Of a DNA stretch of 64,000 nt, positions 17,869-26,544 are shown in pieces. The notes under the pieces are model-generated. The model was not told the DNA's origin. It made no database searches and was given only the letters and a program-made list of their open reading frames with translations. Each line of letters opens with the position of its first letter. Position 1 is the stretch's first letter. Source of the DNA: Burkholderia lata (GTDB lineage: Bacteria > Pseudomonadota > Gammaproteobacteria > Burkholderiales > Burkholderiaceae); NCBI RefSeq assembly GCF_902499335.1, contig NZ_CABVQK010000019.1, positions 62,001-126,000 of the forward strand, read 5' to 3'. A program made the translations under genes and the position numbers.

Positions 17869-18876
17869 ATGCCGAGCATCCTGGCCGCGCCCGCCAATCT
17901 CCCCCCGAGCCCCGTCGCGTCGGAAACGCGCATGGTGCACGACGTAGCCACGCTGAAGCCGTCCGACTACCGTTCTGCGGACGGCGCGTCGTGGGTCATC
18001 TCCACCATCACGCCGGCCGCGGACAGCGGCACGAACGTGACCGGCACGACGTACTTCGACACCGCGAAAGGCCGGACCGTCCCGGTGCCCGACGCGCGAC
18101 GCCGCTATGCGAATCGCGGCACGTGGCAGGTCATCGCGAGTTCGAGCCCTTCCGTGCCCGCCACCGGCCGCTACGACTGGCTGACGCTCGCCTGGCTGCC
18201 GATCAATCGTCGACCGCTGCCGCAAACGCCCGAGCACCTGTATTCGCCGTTCATTCGCGGCGGCACGATCGTGTATCGATGGAATCCGGCCGCGGAAGGC
18301 GGCGAGCAGTTCGGCAACGTGCGGATGATCTTTCCGGAATGGACACAGCAGGTGGCCGATGCGTTGCGGGCTGCTCCAGCAGCGTCGCCGGACGGAGCGA
18401 GCGCGTCGGCCGTATCGTCGGCACTCGATCGCCTGAAAGCGGACACGAATCCGATGACCGCCGTGCTCGACTTCAGCGATGCATTGCGCGATGAACCGGT
18501 CGAGCGAATCGTTGCGCGGCTGCCTGACTTGCTGCGGGTGAAGGATCTGCACGAACTGTCGGCGATCGTGTTCCTGTGCCTCGCCGGATCACGCGCCGAC
18601 GACCGGCCGCGCTTCGCTGAAATGATCAACGGCGCGATCGCGTCGACCGACGACAGTGCGCGGCTGCTTGCGATTGCATATGGCGCATTCGCGGCCGGCC
18701 GGGCGCGGCCCTATCCGTTCAACGATGCGGGGCAGACGGCGCGTATCAATGACGTGTTCGGTGCGTTGAAGCGAAGGACTGTGGCGCTCAATGTGCCGGT
18801 TGCGGAAGGATCGCCTTGGTATGAGTTCTTCACCGCTTATCGGCTCGGCGGCGCAGTGTCCGGCAACGGACAGTGA
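17869..18876 (+). CDS. Protein of unknown function
   Basis: 335 residues from the ATG at 17869, chosen because GAGGAAA stands at the right distance before it; an in-frame ATG at 17842 has no such site. I do not recognise the family. No signal peptide or membrane helix is obvious. The first 130 residues are rich in Pro, Thr and Tyr (TTYFDTAKGRTVPVPDARRRY, YDWLTLAWLPINRRPLP) and the rest is mainly helical, with a region (about 180-300) resembling helical-repeat bookkeeping (DLLRVKDLHELSAIVFLCLAG). Codon use matches neighbours, so it is probably genuine. Confidence 0.6.
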   Translation: MPSILAAPANLPPSPVASETRMVHDVATLKPSDYRSADGASWVISTITPAADSGTNVTGTTYFDTAKGRTVPVPDARRRYANRGTWQVIASSSPSVPATGRYDWLTLAWLPINRRPLPQTPEHLYSPFIRGGTIVYRWNPAAEGGEQFGNVRMIFPEWTQQVADALRAAPAASPDGASASAVSSALDRLKADTNPMTAVLDFSDALRDEPVERIVARLPDLLRVKDLHELSAIVFLCLAGSRADDRPRFAEMINGAIASTDDSARLLAIAYGAFAAGRARPYPFNDAGQTARINDVFGALKRRTVALNVPVAEGSPWYEFFTAYRLGGAVSGNGQ

Positions 18877-19096
18877 TCGTCCGCAGTAGTCAGCCCCGCG
18901 ACTGCAAGGCCCGATCGCCAGCGCCCCAATCTCCCGCAACGCGGTCAACCGGCTTTTCATCCGCGTACAAGACCGCGATGGATAAATGCCGAATCGATTG
19001 TCGGTCTATTCGACCTTTTGAATCGAATCGTCCCGTGCTAGATTCCCGCCCGGCCACAGAGCCATCTCAAATAACCCGAACTAAAAAGACCAAATC

Positions 19097-19687
19097 ATGA
19101 AATCTGTATTCCGTCATGCCGCTCTGGCATTGGTGACGATCGGCTTCCTGTCGGGCTGCGCCAGCAGCGTGACACGCGACGCCGGCAATCAGGCGGGGGC
19201 CATCGCAACTGCATCGACGCCCAAGTTCGGCACGAAGCCCGTGATCGTTCAAGTCACGCTCGACAATGCCGCCCAGGAAGCGCTGAAAGACAATCTGAAA
19301 TTCAGCCCCGAAAACCTGAAAGCGAAAATCGAAAGCGCACTGGCCGCACGCAAGCTGCTGGCAACGGCTGGTTCGACCGATGCGATGCACCTGAACGTGG
19401 AAGTCACCGGCATTCGCGTGCGCTCGAGCTTCTCGGCAGTGATGTTCGGCTTCATGGCTGGCAACGATCATGTCGACGGCACGGTGACGCTCACCGACGC
19501 CGACAATCACCCGGTCGACCGCTTCAAGGTGTCGGCGTCGTATGCGCTCGGCGGTATCGCCGGCATCGACAGCCTGCGCATGGACTGGCTGTACGAGAAA
19601 TTCACCGAGAAGACGCTCGCGACGCTCGATCCGGCGGCCGACGCGCAACAAGCGGACGCAGCGCAAGCCAAGTCGAAAAAGCTGTAA
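19097..19687 (+). CDS. Lipoprotein with DUF4410-like domain
   Basis: 196-residue outer-membrane lipoprotein candidate. Signal with lipobox LSGC (Cys21 or close) is followed by a DUF4410-type domain: a long alpha-beta region containing LNVEVTGIRVRSSFSAVMFGFMAGNDHVDGTVTL, which in such proteins contributes to a small beta-domain with a glycine-rich hydrophobic stretch. Ala/Gln/Lys-rich C-terminus. ATG at 19097. It stands alone, followed by a strong hairpin terminator. Function unknown. Confidence 0.7.
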   Translation: MKSVFRHAALALVTIGFLSGCASSVTRDAGNQAGAIATASTPKFGTKPVIVQVTLDNAAQEALKDNLKFSPENLKAKIESALAARKLLATAGSTDAMHLNVEVTGIRVRSSFSAVMFGFMAGNDHVDGTVTLTDADNHPVDRFKVSASYALGGIAGIDSLRMDWLYEKFTEKTLATLDPAADAQQADAAQAKSKKL

Positions 19688-19694
19688 TCGCCGC

Positions 19695-19730
19695 TACCCG
19701 ACGGGCCACGCATTCGCGCCCCGTCGGGTA
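19695..19730 (+). terminator. Hairpin downstream of the lipoprotein gene
   Basis: TACCCGACGGG (19695-19705) pairs perfectly with CCCGTCGGGTA (19720-19730) across a 14-nt loop, 8 bp after the stop codon. No T-run follows, which is common for terminators in GC-rich genomes. Confidence 0.65.
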
Positions 19731-20025
19731 TCAGACGCCGCGCTCGCCCTGCGATGACGAAGCGCGTATCGAGCGGGACGGCGTGGGTATCGCCGATGAA
19801 CACTATTCCGCTGACCATCAGACCGGCCTGATTTGCAGCCTGCCTGCATGAAAATCACGGAGTCCTGAGCCTGCCTCCTCCGTCGAATCAGCAACGCGCC
19901 GTTACGTTCTCGACGGGAACCCCCATACGCGGCGACCTGTCGAATCGCCACACGACCGTCGCCGGCTTCGCCGCCGTGGCGGACAATCCCGTCTCCAGCC
20001 CCGCTCGATCACGTCCCGCCCTTTC
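19731..20025. other. Intergenic region without recognised gene
   Basis: About 295 bp between the lipoprotein terminator and the thioredoxin gene. Nothing recognisable beyond the expected promoter of the downstream gene, which I could not define. Confidence 0.35.
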
Positions 20026-20835
20026 ATGCTGAGCATTGGTCCCTTTTCGATCCGCGTCGTCGCGGTAGCCGTCGCCGCGCTGCTCGCGTGGCTCGTCGCC
20101 CGTTTCATCCAGCGCCGCCCGCCTGACGGACATCACAAGACCGCATCGAGCCTGATCCTCGATTCGTTGCTGTTCGGCCTGCTCGCCGCGCGTATCGGCT
20201 ACGTTGCGCAGTGGTGGCACGAATACGCCGCCGCGCCACGCTCGATCATCTCGCTCGGCGACGGCGGCTTCGACTGGCGCATCGGCCTCGCGGCCGGAAT
20301 CGTGTTCGCGGGCTGGCGCCTGCGCCGCCTGCCCGCGCTGCGTCGCCCGGTGATGGCCGGCATGCTCGCGGGTGTTGCCGCATGGGGCATCGCGCAGGGC
20401 ACGCTCGCCACGTTGCAGCACAGCGCGCCGCCGCTTGCCGCGTTGCAGATCGAAGCGCTCGATGCAACGCCAGTGCCGGTGCAACGCTTCGCGGGCAAAC
20501 CCGTCGTCGTGAACCTGTGGGCCACGTGGTGCCCGCCGTGCCAGCGCGAAATGCCGATCCTCGCGCAAGCGCAGCAGGACCATCCGGGGATGACGGTGCT
20601 GATGGTCAACCAGGGCGAAGACGCGCAAGCGGTGCGCGCGTTCCTCGAACAGAAAGGGCTGCGGTTCGATCACGTGCTGCTCGATCGCACGCTGCACGCG
20701 ATGAAAACCTACGGTTCGCGCGGGCTGCCGACGACGCTCTTCTTCGACGCGAAAGGCAACCTCGTCGAGTCGCACATGGGCGAGATCACCGCCGCGCGGC
20801 TGAAGGATGCCGTGGCGGACCGCTTCGGCCAGTAA
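20026..20835 (+). CDS. TlpA-like membrane-anchored thiol:disulfide oxidoreductase with Lgt-like membrane part
   Basis: 269 residues. The C-terminal half (about 140-269) is a thioredoxin-fold TlpA/ResA domain with active site WATWCPPC (Cys169, Cys172) and the cis-proline segment SRGLPTTLFFD. The N-terminal 125 residues contain four hydrophobic segments with features like those of prolipoprotein diacylglyceryl transferase (LILDSLLFGLLAARIGYV, then a GDGG turn), but the Lgt catalytic region is not complete. It probably acts at the periplasmic face in disulfide reduction or cytochrome maturation. Convergent with a LysR gene 34 bp downstream. Confidence 0.8.
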   Translation: MLSIGPFSIRVVAVAVAALLAWLVARFIQRRPPDGHHKTASSLILDSLLFGLLAARIGYVAQWWHEYAAAPRSIISLGDGGFDWRIGLAAGIVFAGWRLRRLPALRRPVMAGMLAGVAAWGIAQGTLATLQHSAPPLAALQIEALDATPVPVQRFAGKPVVVNLWATWCPPCQREMPILAQAQQDHPGMTVLMVNQGEDAQAVRAFLEQKGLRFDHVLLDRTLHAMKTYGSRGLPTTLFFDAKGNLVESHMGEITAARLKDAVADRFGQ

Positions 20836-20869
20836 CGCGCATCTATCGAAAAACCGCGGCGGCGCTTCG

Positions 20870-21787
20870 TCACATCCGCGCCTCGACCACGGCCAGCCGG
20901 GCCGGCAGATGTTCCAGCAGCGCATCGACGGCGGCCCGGACTTTCAGCGGAAGATGCAGCGTATACGGCCACACCGCCTGGATCGGAAAGATCACGCCCG
21001 GTCGATCGGGCAGCAACTCCCGCAACGCGCCGCCGCGCAACGCGTCGCGCACCAGCCAGTACGGCAGCCACGCGACGCCCAGATCCGCGACGGCCGCATC
21101 CATCAGCGCGCTCAAGTCGTCGGACAGCAAACGAACGGCGGGCTGCAATTCCACGCGCTGGCCATCGACGACAACGCGCCAGCGATGCACCTGGCCGAAA
21201 CGCGTATAGGCCAGCGCCTTGTGCCGTTCGAGTTCTTCATAGGTCGCGGGTTCGCCGCAGCGGCTCAGATACGCCGGCGATGCACAGAACGCCATCCGGT
21301 GCTCGCCCAGCGGACGCGCCACCAGGCCGCTGCTGTTCGGCAACGCGCCGACGCGCACCGCCAGATCGAAGCGCTCTTCGACCAGGTCGACGGAACGATC
21401 GCTGAACGACAGGTCGAGATCGAGCTCGGGATGCGCCTTCGCCAGTTCGATCAGGATCGGCGCCACGCAAAGATGACCGAATAGCGTCGGCATCGACACG
21501 CGCAGGCGCCCCGTCATCTGCCATTTTCCGGTTTCCAGCAGCGCCTCGCCAGCCTGGATCTGCTCCATCGCGCGCAAACAATGGTCGTAGAACAACGCAC
21601 CTTCGTCGGTCAGGCTCTGGCTGCGCGTCGTCCGCTGAAACAGCACGACGCCCAGCCGCTCCTCGAGGCGCGCGATGCTCTTGCCGACCGCAGACCGCGT
21701 GATGTGCAGCTTCTCCGCGGCCTGCGCGAAGCTGCTCGCTTCCGCCGCGGCGACGAAGACGTCGATGCCCTTCAGGTTGTTTCGCAT
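20870..21787 (-). CDS. LysR-type transcriptional regulator
   Basis: 305-residue LysR regulator with N-terminal domain MRNNLKGIDVFVAAAEASS and helix-turn-helix LHITRSAVGKSIARLE, then an effector domain. Divergent from the azoreductase gene at 21898 across 110 bp that contains a dyad (21825-21843). It probably controls the azoreductase. Confidence 0.9.
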   Translation of the reverse strand: MRNNLKGIDVFVAAAEASSFAQAAEKLHITRSAVGKSIARLEERLGVVLFQRTTRSQSLTDEGALFYDHCLRAMEQIQAGEALLETGKWQMTGRLRVSMPTLFGHLCVAPILIELAKAHPELDLDLSFSDRSVDLVEERFDLAVRVGALPNSSGLVARPLGEHRMAFCASPAYLSRCGEPATYEELERHKALAYTRFGQVHRWRVVVDGQRVELQPAVRLLSDDLSALMDAAVADLGVAWLPYWLVRDALRGGALRELLPDRPGVIFPIQAVWPYTLHLPLKVRAAVDALLEHLPARLAVVEARM

Positions 21788-21824
21788 GCGATTGGGGATA
21801 AATAGGCTACACAGTGCGTCGATC

Positions 21825-21843
21825 TTATCGCTTTTGGCGATAA
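21825..21843. promoter_or_regulatory. Inverted repeat between LysR and azoreductase genes, probable LysR box
   Basis: TTATCGC (21825-21831) and GCGATAA (21837-21843) are separated by 5 bp and lie between the divergent starts at 21787 and 21898. The interrupted dyad has the T-N11-A geometry common to LysR sites. Confidence 0.6.
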
Positions 21844-21897
21844 AAAGTGGATGCTACGATCGATTCCAGTCCTCACATTCGTAACGGAGTACCCCGC

Positions 21898-22497
21898 ATG
21901 GCCCGGATCCTCGCCCTCAAATCCAGCATCAACGGCAGCCAGTCGCAAACCGGTGCGCTGATCGACACGTTCCTGGCCGAGCGTCAGGCCAACGGCCATG
22001 CCGACGACGTGATCGTGCGCAATCTCGTCGACGCCGACCTGCCGATGCTCGACAGCGAGCTGTTTCACGCGCTGCGCGGCGCGGCCAATCCAAGCGAGCG
22101 CGCGCAACGTGCGATCGTGCTGTCCGACGAACTGATTGCCGAGCTCAAAGGCAGCGACCTGCTGCTGATCGGCGCGCCGATGTACAACCTCAACGTGCCG
22201 ACCCAGTTGAAGAACTGGTTCGACCTCGTTGCACGCGCCCGCGTGACGTTCCGGTACACGGAGACCTATCCGGTGGGGCTCGTCGAAGGCATCAGCGCGA
22301 TCGTGTTCAGTTCTCGCGGCGGTGTGCACGTCGGCCAGGAGACGGATGCGGTCACGCCGTACCTGCGTGCCGTGCTCGGCCTGATGGGTATCTCCGATGT
22401 GGAATTCGTCTATGCGGAAGGACTCGACATGAAGCCGCACGGCTTCGAGGCGGGGCTGGCGGACGCACGCCGGCAGATGGATGCGCTGCACGCGTGA
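21898..22497 (+). CDS. azoR: FMN-dependent NADH-azoreductase
   Basis: 199-residue flavodoxin-fold azoreductase/quinone reductase of the AzoR family. The phosphate-binding loop of FMN is at the N-terminus (LKSSINGSQSQTGAL) and the family motifs APMYNLNVPTQLKNWFD and FSSRGGVH are present. Start at 21898, with AACGGAG as ribosome site. Reduces azo compounds and quinones by two electrons with NADH. Divergent from its likely LysR regulator. Confidence 0.9.
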   Translation: MARILALKSSINGSQSQTGALIDTFLAERQANGHADDVIVRNLVDADLPMLDSELFHALRGAANPSERAQRAIVLSDELIAELKGSDLLLIGAPMYNLNVPTQLKNWFDLVARARVTFRYTETYPVGLVEGISAIVFSSRGGVHVGQETDAVTPYLRAVLGLMGISDVEFVYAEGLDMKPHGFEAGLADARRQMDALHA

Positions 22498-22931
22498 GTC
22501 GTGGCCGGCGTGGCGGAAAGCACGGCGGCGTTCCCGCGCAAGGTCGGGCGTTACCTGCACGGTGCGAATGACATCCTCGCGCAACGTGCGGCTGTCGGAT
22601 CGAAGCATTCGACCGACACGCTTTCTGACATATCCCCAATGAAGTGGTGATGCGTTCCGCCAGCGCAATCGCCGTGGAATCGTTGCGCAGCAAGCATGCA
22701 AGACATCGGTGGCGCCGTCGGTGTCGATGAAGACACGCCAGACCGGCACCTGACAACGATCGATCTCGGCTAGAGTGGTTGCACGTTTTCGCGGGGAATA
22801 TCAGGTCATTTCGTCCTGCCAATCAAGTGACGGGACGCCGACCGAAATCCGCTGCGTAAACGAGCGCGGCCCGCTGGTGTTAGAGCACCAGCGGGCCGCT
22901 GACCACAACTCACTCATCATGGGAGTCAGTC
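22498..22931. other. Intergenic region carrying the symE leader hairpin
   Basis: About 430 bp between the azoreductase stop and the SymE-like gene. Apart from the strong hairpin at 22866-22899 I recognise no gene or RNA. In related loci an antisense RNA overlaps this kind of leader, so an unannotated RNA here is possible but not visible from primary sequence. Confidence 0.4.
22866..22899. promoter_or_regulatory. Perfect 14-bp hairpin in the symE leader
   Basis: GCGGCCCGCTGGTG (22866-22879) pairs exactly with CACCAGCGGGCCGC (22886-22899) around a 6-nt loop. It ends 33 bp before the SymE-like start. No T-run follows on either strand. It may be a terminator of an upstream or antisense transcript, or a leader structure that limits toxin translation; the sequence alone cannot decide. 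Confidence 0.7.
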
Positions 22932-23261
22932 ATGGCTGACGCGAATCATAACGCACCGCTTCATTTCCACGACTGTTTCGTGCCCCCTCGAACGTCTTTT
23001 CAGACTCGCCGCATCGTTCCGCATCTCAGGCTCACCGACATGGCGCCGCCGGTCCTCCATCTGTGGATGAAGCTGTCCGGCCGCTGGATCGAGGCGGCAG
23101 GTTTCGAACCCGAGCAGCGCTTGCGGATCGAGGTGACGCACAAGCGGCTGGTGATCACGCCGATCGAAGACGGGCACTGCGACGATTCCGGGAAGGATGT
23201 CGATCGCGCAACAGGACTGCCGCGTCGGAAGTTTTCGGTGATCACGGGAGATGCGCAATGA
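22932..23261 (+). CDS. symE: SymE-like type I toxin (AbrB/MazE-fold)
   Basis: 109-residue protein whose residues 40-80 match the SymE signature: hydrophobic start of strand PPVLHLWMKLSGRWIEAAGF, then EPEQRLRIEVTHKRLVITPI. SymE is an SOS-induced, nucleic-acid-condensing toxin controlled by an antisense RNA in Escherichia coli. Here no LexA box is evident, but a strong hairpin precedes the gene. The stop codon overlaps the start of the next gene (ATGA, 23258-23261), so the two are translationally coupled. Whether it is toxic is untested. Confidence 0.75.
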   Translation: MADANHNAPLHFHDCFVPPRTSFQTRRIVPHLRLTDMAPPVLHLWMKLSGRWIEAAGFEPEQRLRIEVTHKRLVITPIEDGHCDDSGKDVDRATGLPRRKFSVITGDAQ

Positions 23262-23578
23262 ATCGAAACGACTCGCGCCAACGCGGCGACACCTTGCCGG
23301 CTGACTTCGGCCTCGATGATGCGGGAGCCCTTTCGGCCAAGTCTGCGCTCGTACTGAAACTCAATGCTTTGATCGTCTCGCGCGGCCTGAGCGAAGACGA
23401 GGCTGCGGCGCTCACGGAGATGGCGCGGCCGGTCGTCACGCCCGAGCAACGCGAACGGCTCCGGAACGTTTCACTGGAACTGTTGATGCAGACGCTGGCG
23501 TCATTGGGCCAGCATGTGGAAATCGTGGTGCGGCCTGCGGGGCCGCCGCGTTCGGCAGGCATCACGGTGTCGGTCTGA
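23258..23578 (+). CDS. XRE/HTH_37-like protein coupled to symE
   Basis: 106 residues starting at the ATG that overlaps the SymE stop. The central segment SALVLKLNALIVSRGLSEDEAAALTEM has the look of the first helices of XRE-type (HTH_37) antitoxin regulators, but the recognition helix is weakly conserved. The overlapping arrangement with a toxin-like gene suggests a partner role such as autoregulator or antitoxin. Assignment is tentative. Confidence 0.6.
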   Translation: MNRNDSRQRGDTLPADFGLDDAGALSAKSALVLKLNALIVSRGLSEDEAAALTEMARPVVTPEQRERLRNVSLELLMQTLASLGQHVEIVVRPAGPPRSAGITVSV

Positions 23579-23611
23579 CTGCCGGCGGAATGAACGAAAC
23601 GTAGCGTGTGT

Positions 23612-23631
23612 GGCGGCCTGGCCCGGCCGCC
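23612..23631 (+). terminator. Hairpin after the symE operon
   Basis: GGCGGCC (23612-23618) pairs with GGCCGCC (23625-23631) over a 6-nt loop, 33 bp after the stop at 23578. Candidate terminator without T-run. Confidence 0.45.
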
Positions 23632-23746
23632 GCCGAAAGCCCGTCACAAACGAGCGGAAGCAACGTGCCGGCGCTCCACGATCATCCTCGATACACCGGC
23701 AACGTACTGATCGCCGCGGGTTTCAACGACGCCCTGGAACGGACGC

Positions 23747-24151
23747 TCAAGGCCGCGACAGCACCATCACGCGCCCCGACACGCGCTGCACCTTCAGCCA
23801 TCCCGTATCTGCGGTGAACTGAAGCTGATACAACGGAAAATCGAAGTCCGCGCGCTGCGCGGCGCTGATCACCGAATCGGCGATCCAGCGGATCAGTTCC
23901 TTGCCTTCGTCGGTCGTCTGGTTGCCGTTCTGGACGCCATAGAAATAGCGGTTCCCGGCGTTGACCTCGTTCTGAATCTGCATCCAGTGCCCCCGCAGGC
24001 CCCCGGGCGTCCTGAACAGGTCGGCCACCCGCTGCGTGGTCAGGCCGCGCGCCCACAGTGCGCCGTTCGCGGCGGGCCGCGCCAGGTTGTGGCGGTCGGC
24101 TTCCTGGGCCTGCCCCTTGATGTCGCCTTTAAGAGAGTCGGGTTTCGTCAT
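23747..24151 (-). CDS. Small protein of unknown function
   Basis: 134 residues, start at 24151 with a good ribosome site GAGGAAAG. I do not recognise a family. The protein is soluble-looking, with an N-terminal polar segment (MTKPDSLKGDIKGQAQEAD) and a middle part NEVNAGNRYFYGVQNGNQTTDEGKELIRWI suggesting an alpha-beta fold. Codon use fits a genuine gene. It stands alone on the minus strand between the symE operon and leuA. Confidence 0.55.
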   Translation of the reverse strand: MTKPDSLKGDIKGQAQEADRHNLARPAANGALWARGLTTQRVADLFRTPGGLRGHWMQIQNEVNAGNRYFYGVQNGNQTTDEGKELIRWIADSVISAAQRADFDFPLYQLQFTADTGWLKVQRVSGRVMVLSRP

Positions 24152-24487
24152 GACGCTTTCCTCGCGATGAGCCCGGCAATGGGCCGGTTGAATGGAGAAG
24201 GACCACGGAGCGCGTAGCAGCCCGAACTACGGGCGGTTCACCCCCCGACGTTCGCGGCCCCTACAAATGACATGCCGGCGACACGCGCCGGCATGACTTG
24301 GGAACGAGTCCGCACGATATCGACATCATGCGGACGGCCCGCTCGGGCCGCATGAACGATACGCTCATTGTGGAAAATCGTCGCCTGTCAGCAATGTCAG
24401 GCCTCGATATCAGCGTCTGTCCCCAACATCACGACGTCCAATACACGACCGCGCCGACCACCACCGGCGCGGCCCCACGCTCCCCGC
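24152..24487. other. Intergenic region with leuA terminator
   Basis: About 335 bp between the small unknown gene and the leuA stop. It holds a strong hairpin at 24271-24295 and no recognisable gene. Confidence 0.4.
24271..24295 (-). terminator. Perfect 10-bp hairpin downstream of leuA
   Basis: CATGCCGGCG (24271-24280) pairs with CGCCGGCATG (24286-24295) over the loop ACACG. It lies about 190 bp past the leuA stop in the direction of leuA transcription; a terminator role is inferred from position. Confidence 0.5.
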
Positions 24488-26200
24488 TTACGCGACGGCC
24501 TTCACCGCCGGCTGCGCGCAAAAAAACGTCGCCTGCGCCGCTTCATCCGCACGCGCATACGCGCGGTTGATGCCGCTGATCACCGCGCGGATCGACGCGG
24601 TCGTCAGGTTCGCGTCGATGCCGACGCCGAACGCGCTTCCGCGCACGCCCGTGCCGGCCAGTTCCGCGATCGCGATCGCCTTCGCATCGGCGCCTTGCGA
24701 CAACGCGCGTTCCTCGTAGTGCTGGATCCGCAGCGGCGTACGCAACGCGTGCATCAGCGCGTCGAGCGGGCCATTGCCTTCACCGCGCAGCACGCGGCGC
24801 TCGCCGTGCACGTCGGCGGTCAGCACGATCGTCTCGCGGCCGTCGCGCTCGGTCAGTTCATGGCCGACATAACGCAGCGGTGCATCGCCTTCCACGTATT
24901 CCTGCTGAAACAGCGACCAGATCTGCGCGCTCGTCACTTCGAGCCCGCTGTCATCGGTCAGGCGCTGCACGGCCGCGCTGAAGTCGACCTGCAGGCGGCG
25001 CGGCAGCGCGACACCGTAGCTCTGCTCGAGCAGGTACGCGATACCGCCCTTGCCGGACTGGCTGTTCACGCGAATGATCGAGTCGTACGTGCGGCCGACA
25101 TCGCTCGGATCGATCGGCAGGTACGGCATTTCCCACACGGCATCGGGGCGCTGCACTGCGAAGCCCTTCTTGATCGCATCCTGGTGCGAGCCGGAGAACG
25201 CGGTGAACACCAGGTCGCCGACATACGGATGGCGCGGATGGATCGGCAACTGCGTGCATTCCTCGGCCGTGCGCGCGACTTCGTTGATCTGCGAGAAATC
25301 GAGGCCCGGATCGACGCCCTGCGAGTACAGGTTCAGCGCGAGCGTGACGAGATCGACGTTACCGGTGCGCTCGCCGTTGCCGAACAGGCAGCCCTCGATC
25401 CGGTCCGCGCCGGCCATCACCGCGAGCTCGGCCGCCGCAACCGCGGTGCCCCGGTCGTTGTGCGGATGCACGGACACGATCAGCGCATCGCGGCGTGCGA
25501 GGTTGCGGTGCATCCATTCGATCTGGTCCGCGTAGAAGTTCGGCGTGCCGACTTCGACGGTGGCCGGCAGGTTCACGATCGCTTTGTGCTCCGGCGTCGG
25601 CTGCCACACGTCGAACACGGCGTCGCAGACTTCCTTCGCGAAATCGAGCTCGGTCGCCGTGAAGGTTTCCGGGCTGTATTGCAGCGTGAAATGCGTGTCG
25701 GTCGAGGCGTCGGCGAAGCGCTTGATCGTGCGCGCGGCGTTCACCGCGAGTTCCTTCACGCCATCGCGGTCGAGGCCGAACACGATCTTGCGAAATTCCG
25801 GCGCGGTCGCGTTGTACAGGTGCACGATCGCGCGCTTCGCGCCGCGCACCGCGTCGAAGGTGCGCTCGATCAGGTCGTCGCGCGCCTGCGTGAGCACCTC
25901 GATCGTCACGTCGTCGGGAATGTGGCCGCCTTCGATCAGCTCACGCACGAAGTTGAAATCGGTCTCGGACGCCGACGGGAACGCGACCTCGATCTCCTTG
26001 AAGCCAATCGCGACCAGCATCTTGAACATCCGCATCTTGCGCGCCGCGTCCATCGGCTCGAACAGCGACTGGTTGCCGTCGCGCAGGTCGGTACTCATCC
26101 AGATCGGCGCCTGCGTGATCGTGCGCGTCGGCCACATGCGGTTCGGCAGGTTGACGGGCGTGAACGGTCGGTACTTCGTCGCGGGGTTCTTCAGCATCAT
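24488..26200 (-). CDS. leuA: 2-isopropylmalate synthase
   Basis: 570-residue LeuA of the longer form II type, the first committed step of leucine biosynthesis: acetyl-CoA plus 2-oxoisovalerate to 2-isopropylmalate. The catalytic TIM barrel (about residues 30-310) carries STDLRDGNQSLFEPM (metal-binding Asp, Arg) and SVHPHNDRGTAVAAAE (metal His pair); the C-terminal LeuA dimer domain provides leucine feedback. Start at 26200 (MMLKNPATKYR) with GAGGA upstream; the frame is open 37 codons further but without support. A leucine-rich leader peptide and competing hairpins upstream indicate attenuation. Monocistronic here. Confidence 0.95.
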   Translation of the reverse strand: MMLKNPATKYRPFTPVNLPNRMWPTRTITQAPIWMSTDLRDGNQSLFEPMDAARKMRMFKMLVAIGFKEIEVAFPSASETDFNFVRELIEGGHIPDDVTIEVLTQARDDLIERTFDAVRGAKRAIVHLYNATAPEFRKIVFGLDRDGVKELAVNAARTIKRFADASTDTHFTLQYSPETFTATELDFAKEVCDAVFDVWQPTPEHKAIVNLPATVEVGTPNFYADQIEWMHRNLARRDALIVSVHPHNDRGTAVAAAELAVMAGADRIEGCLFGNGERTGNVDLVTLALNLYSQGVDPGLDFSQINEVARTAEECTQLPIHPRHPYVGDLVFTAFSGSHQDAIKKGFAVQRPDAVWEMPYLPIDPSDVGRTYDSIIRVNSQSGKGGIAYLLEQSYGVALPRRLQVDFSAAVQRLTDDSGLEVTSAQIWSLFQQEYVEGDAPLRYVGHELTERDGRETIVLTADVHGERRVLRGEGNGPLDALMHALRTPLRIQHYEERALSQGADAKAIAIAELAGTGVRGSAFGVGIDANLTTASIRAVISGINRAYARADEAAQATFFCAQPAVKAVA

Positions 26201-26441
26201 GATGTTCGGTCCTCGGTCGGTTTGTCGGGAAACCGCCGCGCGCTGGCCATCAGTCGTGGTGGCAGGCTGCGCGCGCAGCGATGAAAACGGTAGAAAACGG
26301 CACAACGGCAAAGCGGTACGGCAAGCGACAGCCTTGGCGGTTGAGCGACCGGGACGGAGCGGAACGATTCGGAAGAAGGACGAACTCAGGCGCCGGTCGA
26401 CAACCGGGGCCAGGTCGGTGATGCGGGGGAAATCTGGCGCT

Positions 26442-26537
26442 TCAGGAAAGAAGCAGATGGAAAGCGCGCAGCCGCAGACCCAGCCCGGAGAAACGGGCTA
26501 GTAGTCGTAGCGAGAAGAGGGGCTGGGCGGCTTGCAT
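26442..26537 (-). CDS. leuL: Leucine-rich leader peptide of leuA
   Basis: 31-codon open frame from ATG 26537 to TGA 26442, on the leuA strand and about 240 bp before leuA. Ten of 31 residues are leucine. Codons 10, 12 and 13 are CTA and codons 29 and 30 are CTT, both very rare in this GC-rich genome, which uses CTG and CTC almost exclusively. This is the hallmark of a leucine attenuator: scarce charged tRNA-Leu stalls the ribosome here. No Shine-Dalgarno precedes it; the likely promoter implies a nearly leaderless transcript. Confidence 0.82.
   Translation of the reverse strand: MQAAQPLFSLRLLARFSGLGLRLRAFHLLLS
26479..26527 (-). promoter_or_regulatory. Competing hairpins of the leuA attenuator
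   Basis: Two mutually exclusive pairings overlap the leader codons. In one, CCCAGCCC (26527-26520) pairs with GGGCTGGG (26486-26479). In the other, AGCCCG (26499-26494), directly after the CTA codons, pairs with CGGGCT (26487-26482). The second arm uses the same bases, so ribosome position can decide which forms. The final terminator stem further down was not identified with certainty. Confidence 0.55.
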
Positions 26538-26544
26538 GGCCGAA

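Noticed and set aside
24368..26284. Long plus-strand open frame opposite leuA
   Set aside because: Arg/His-rich low-complexity product with no domain, antisense to a clear leuA; typical high-GC shadow.
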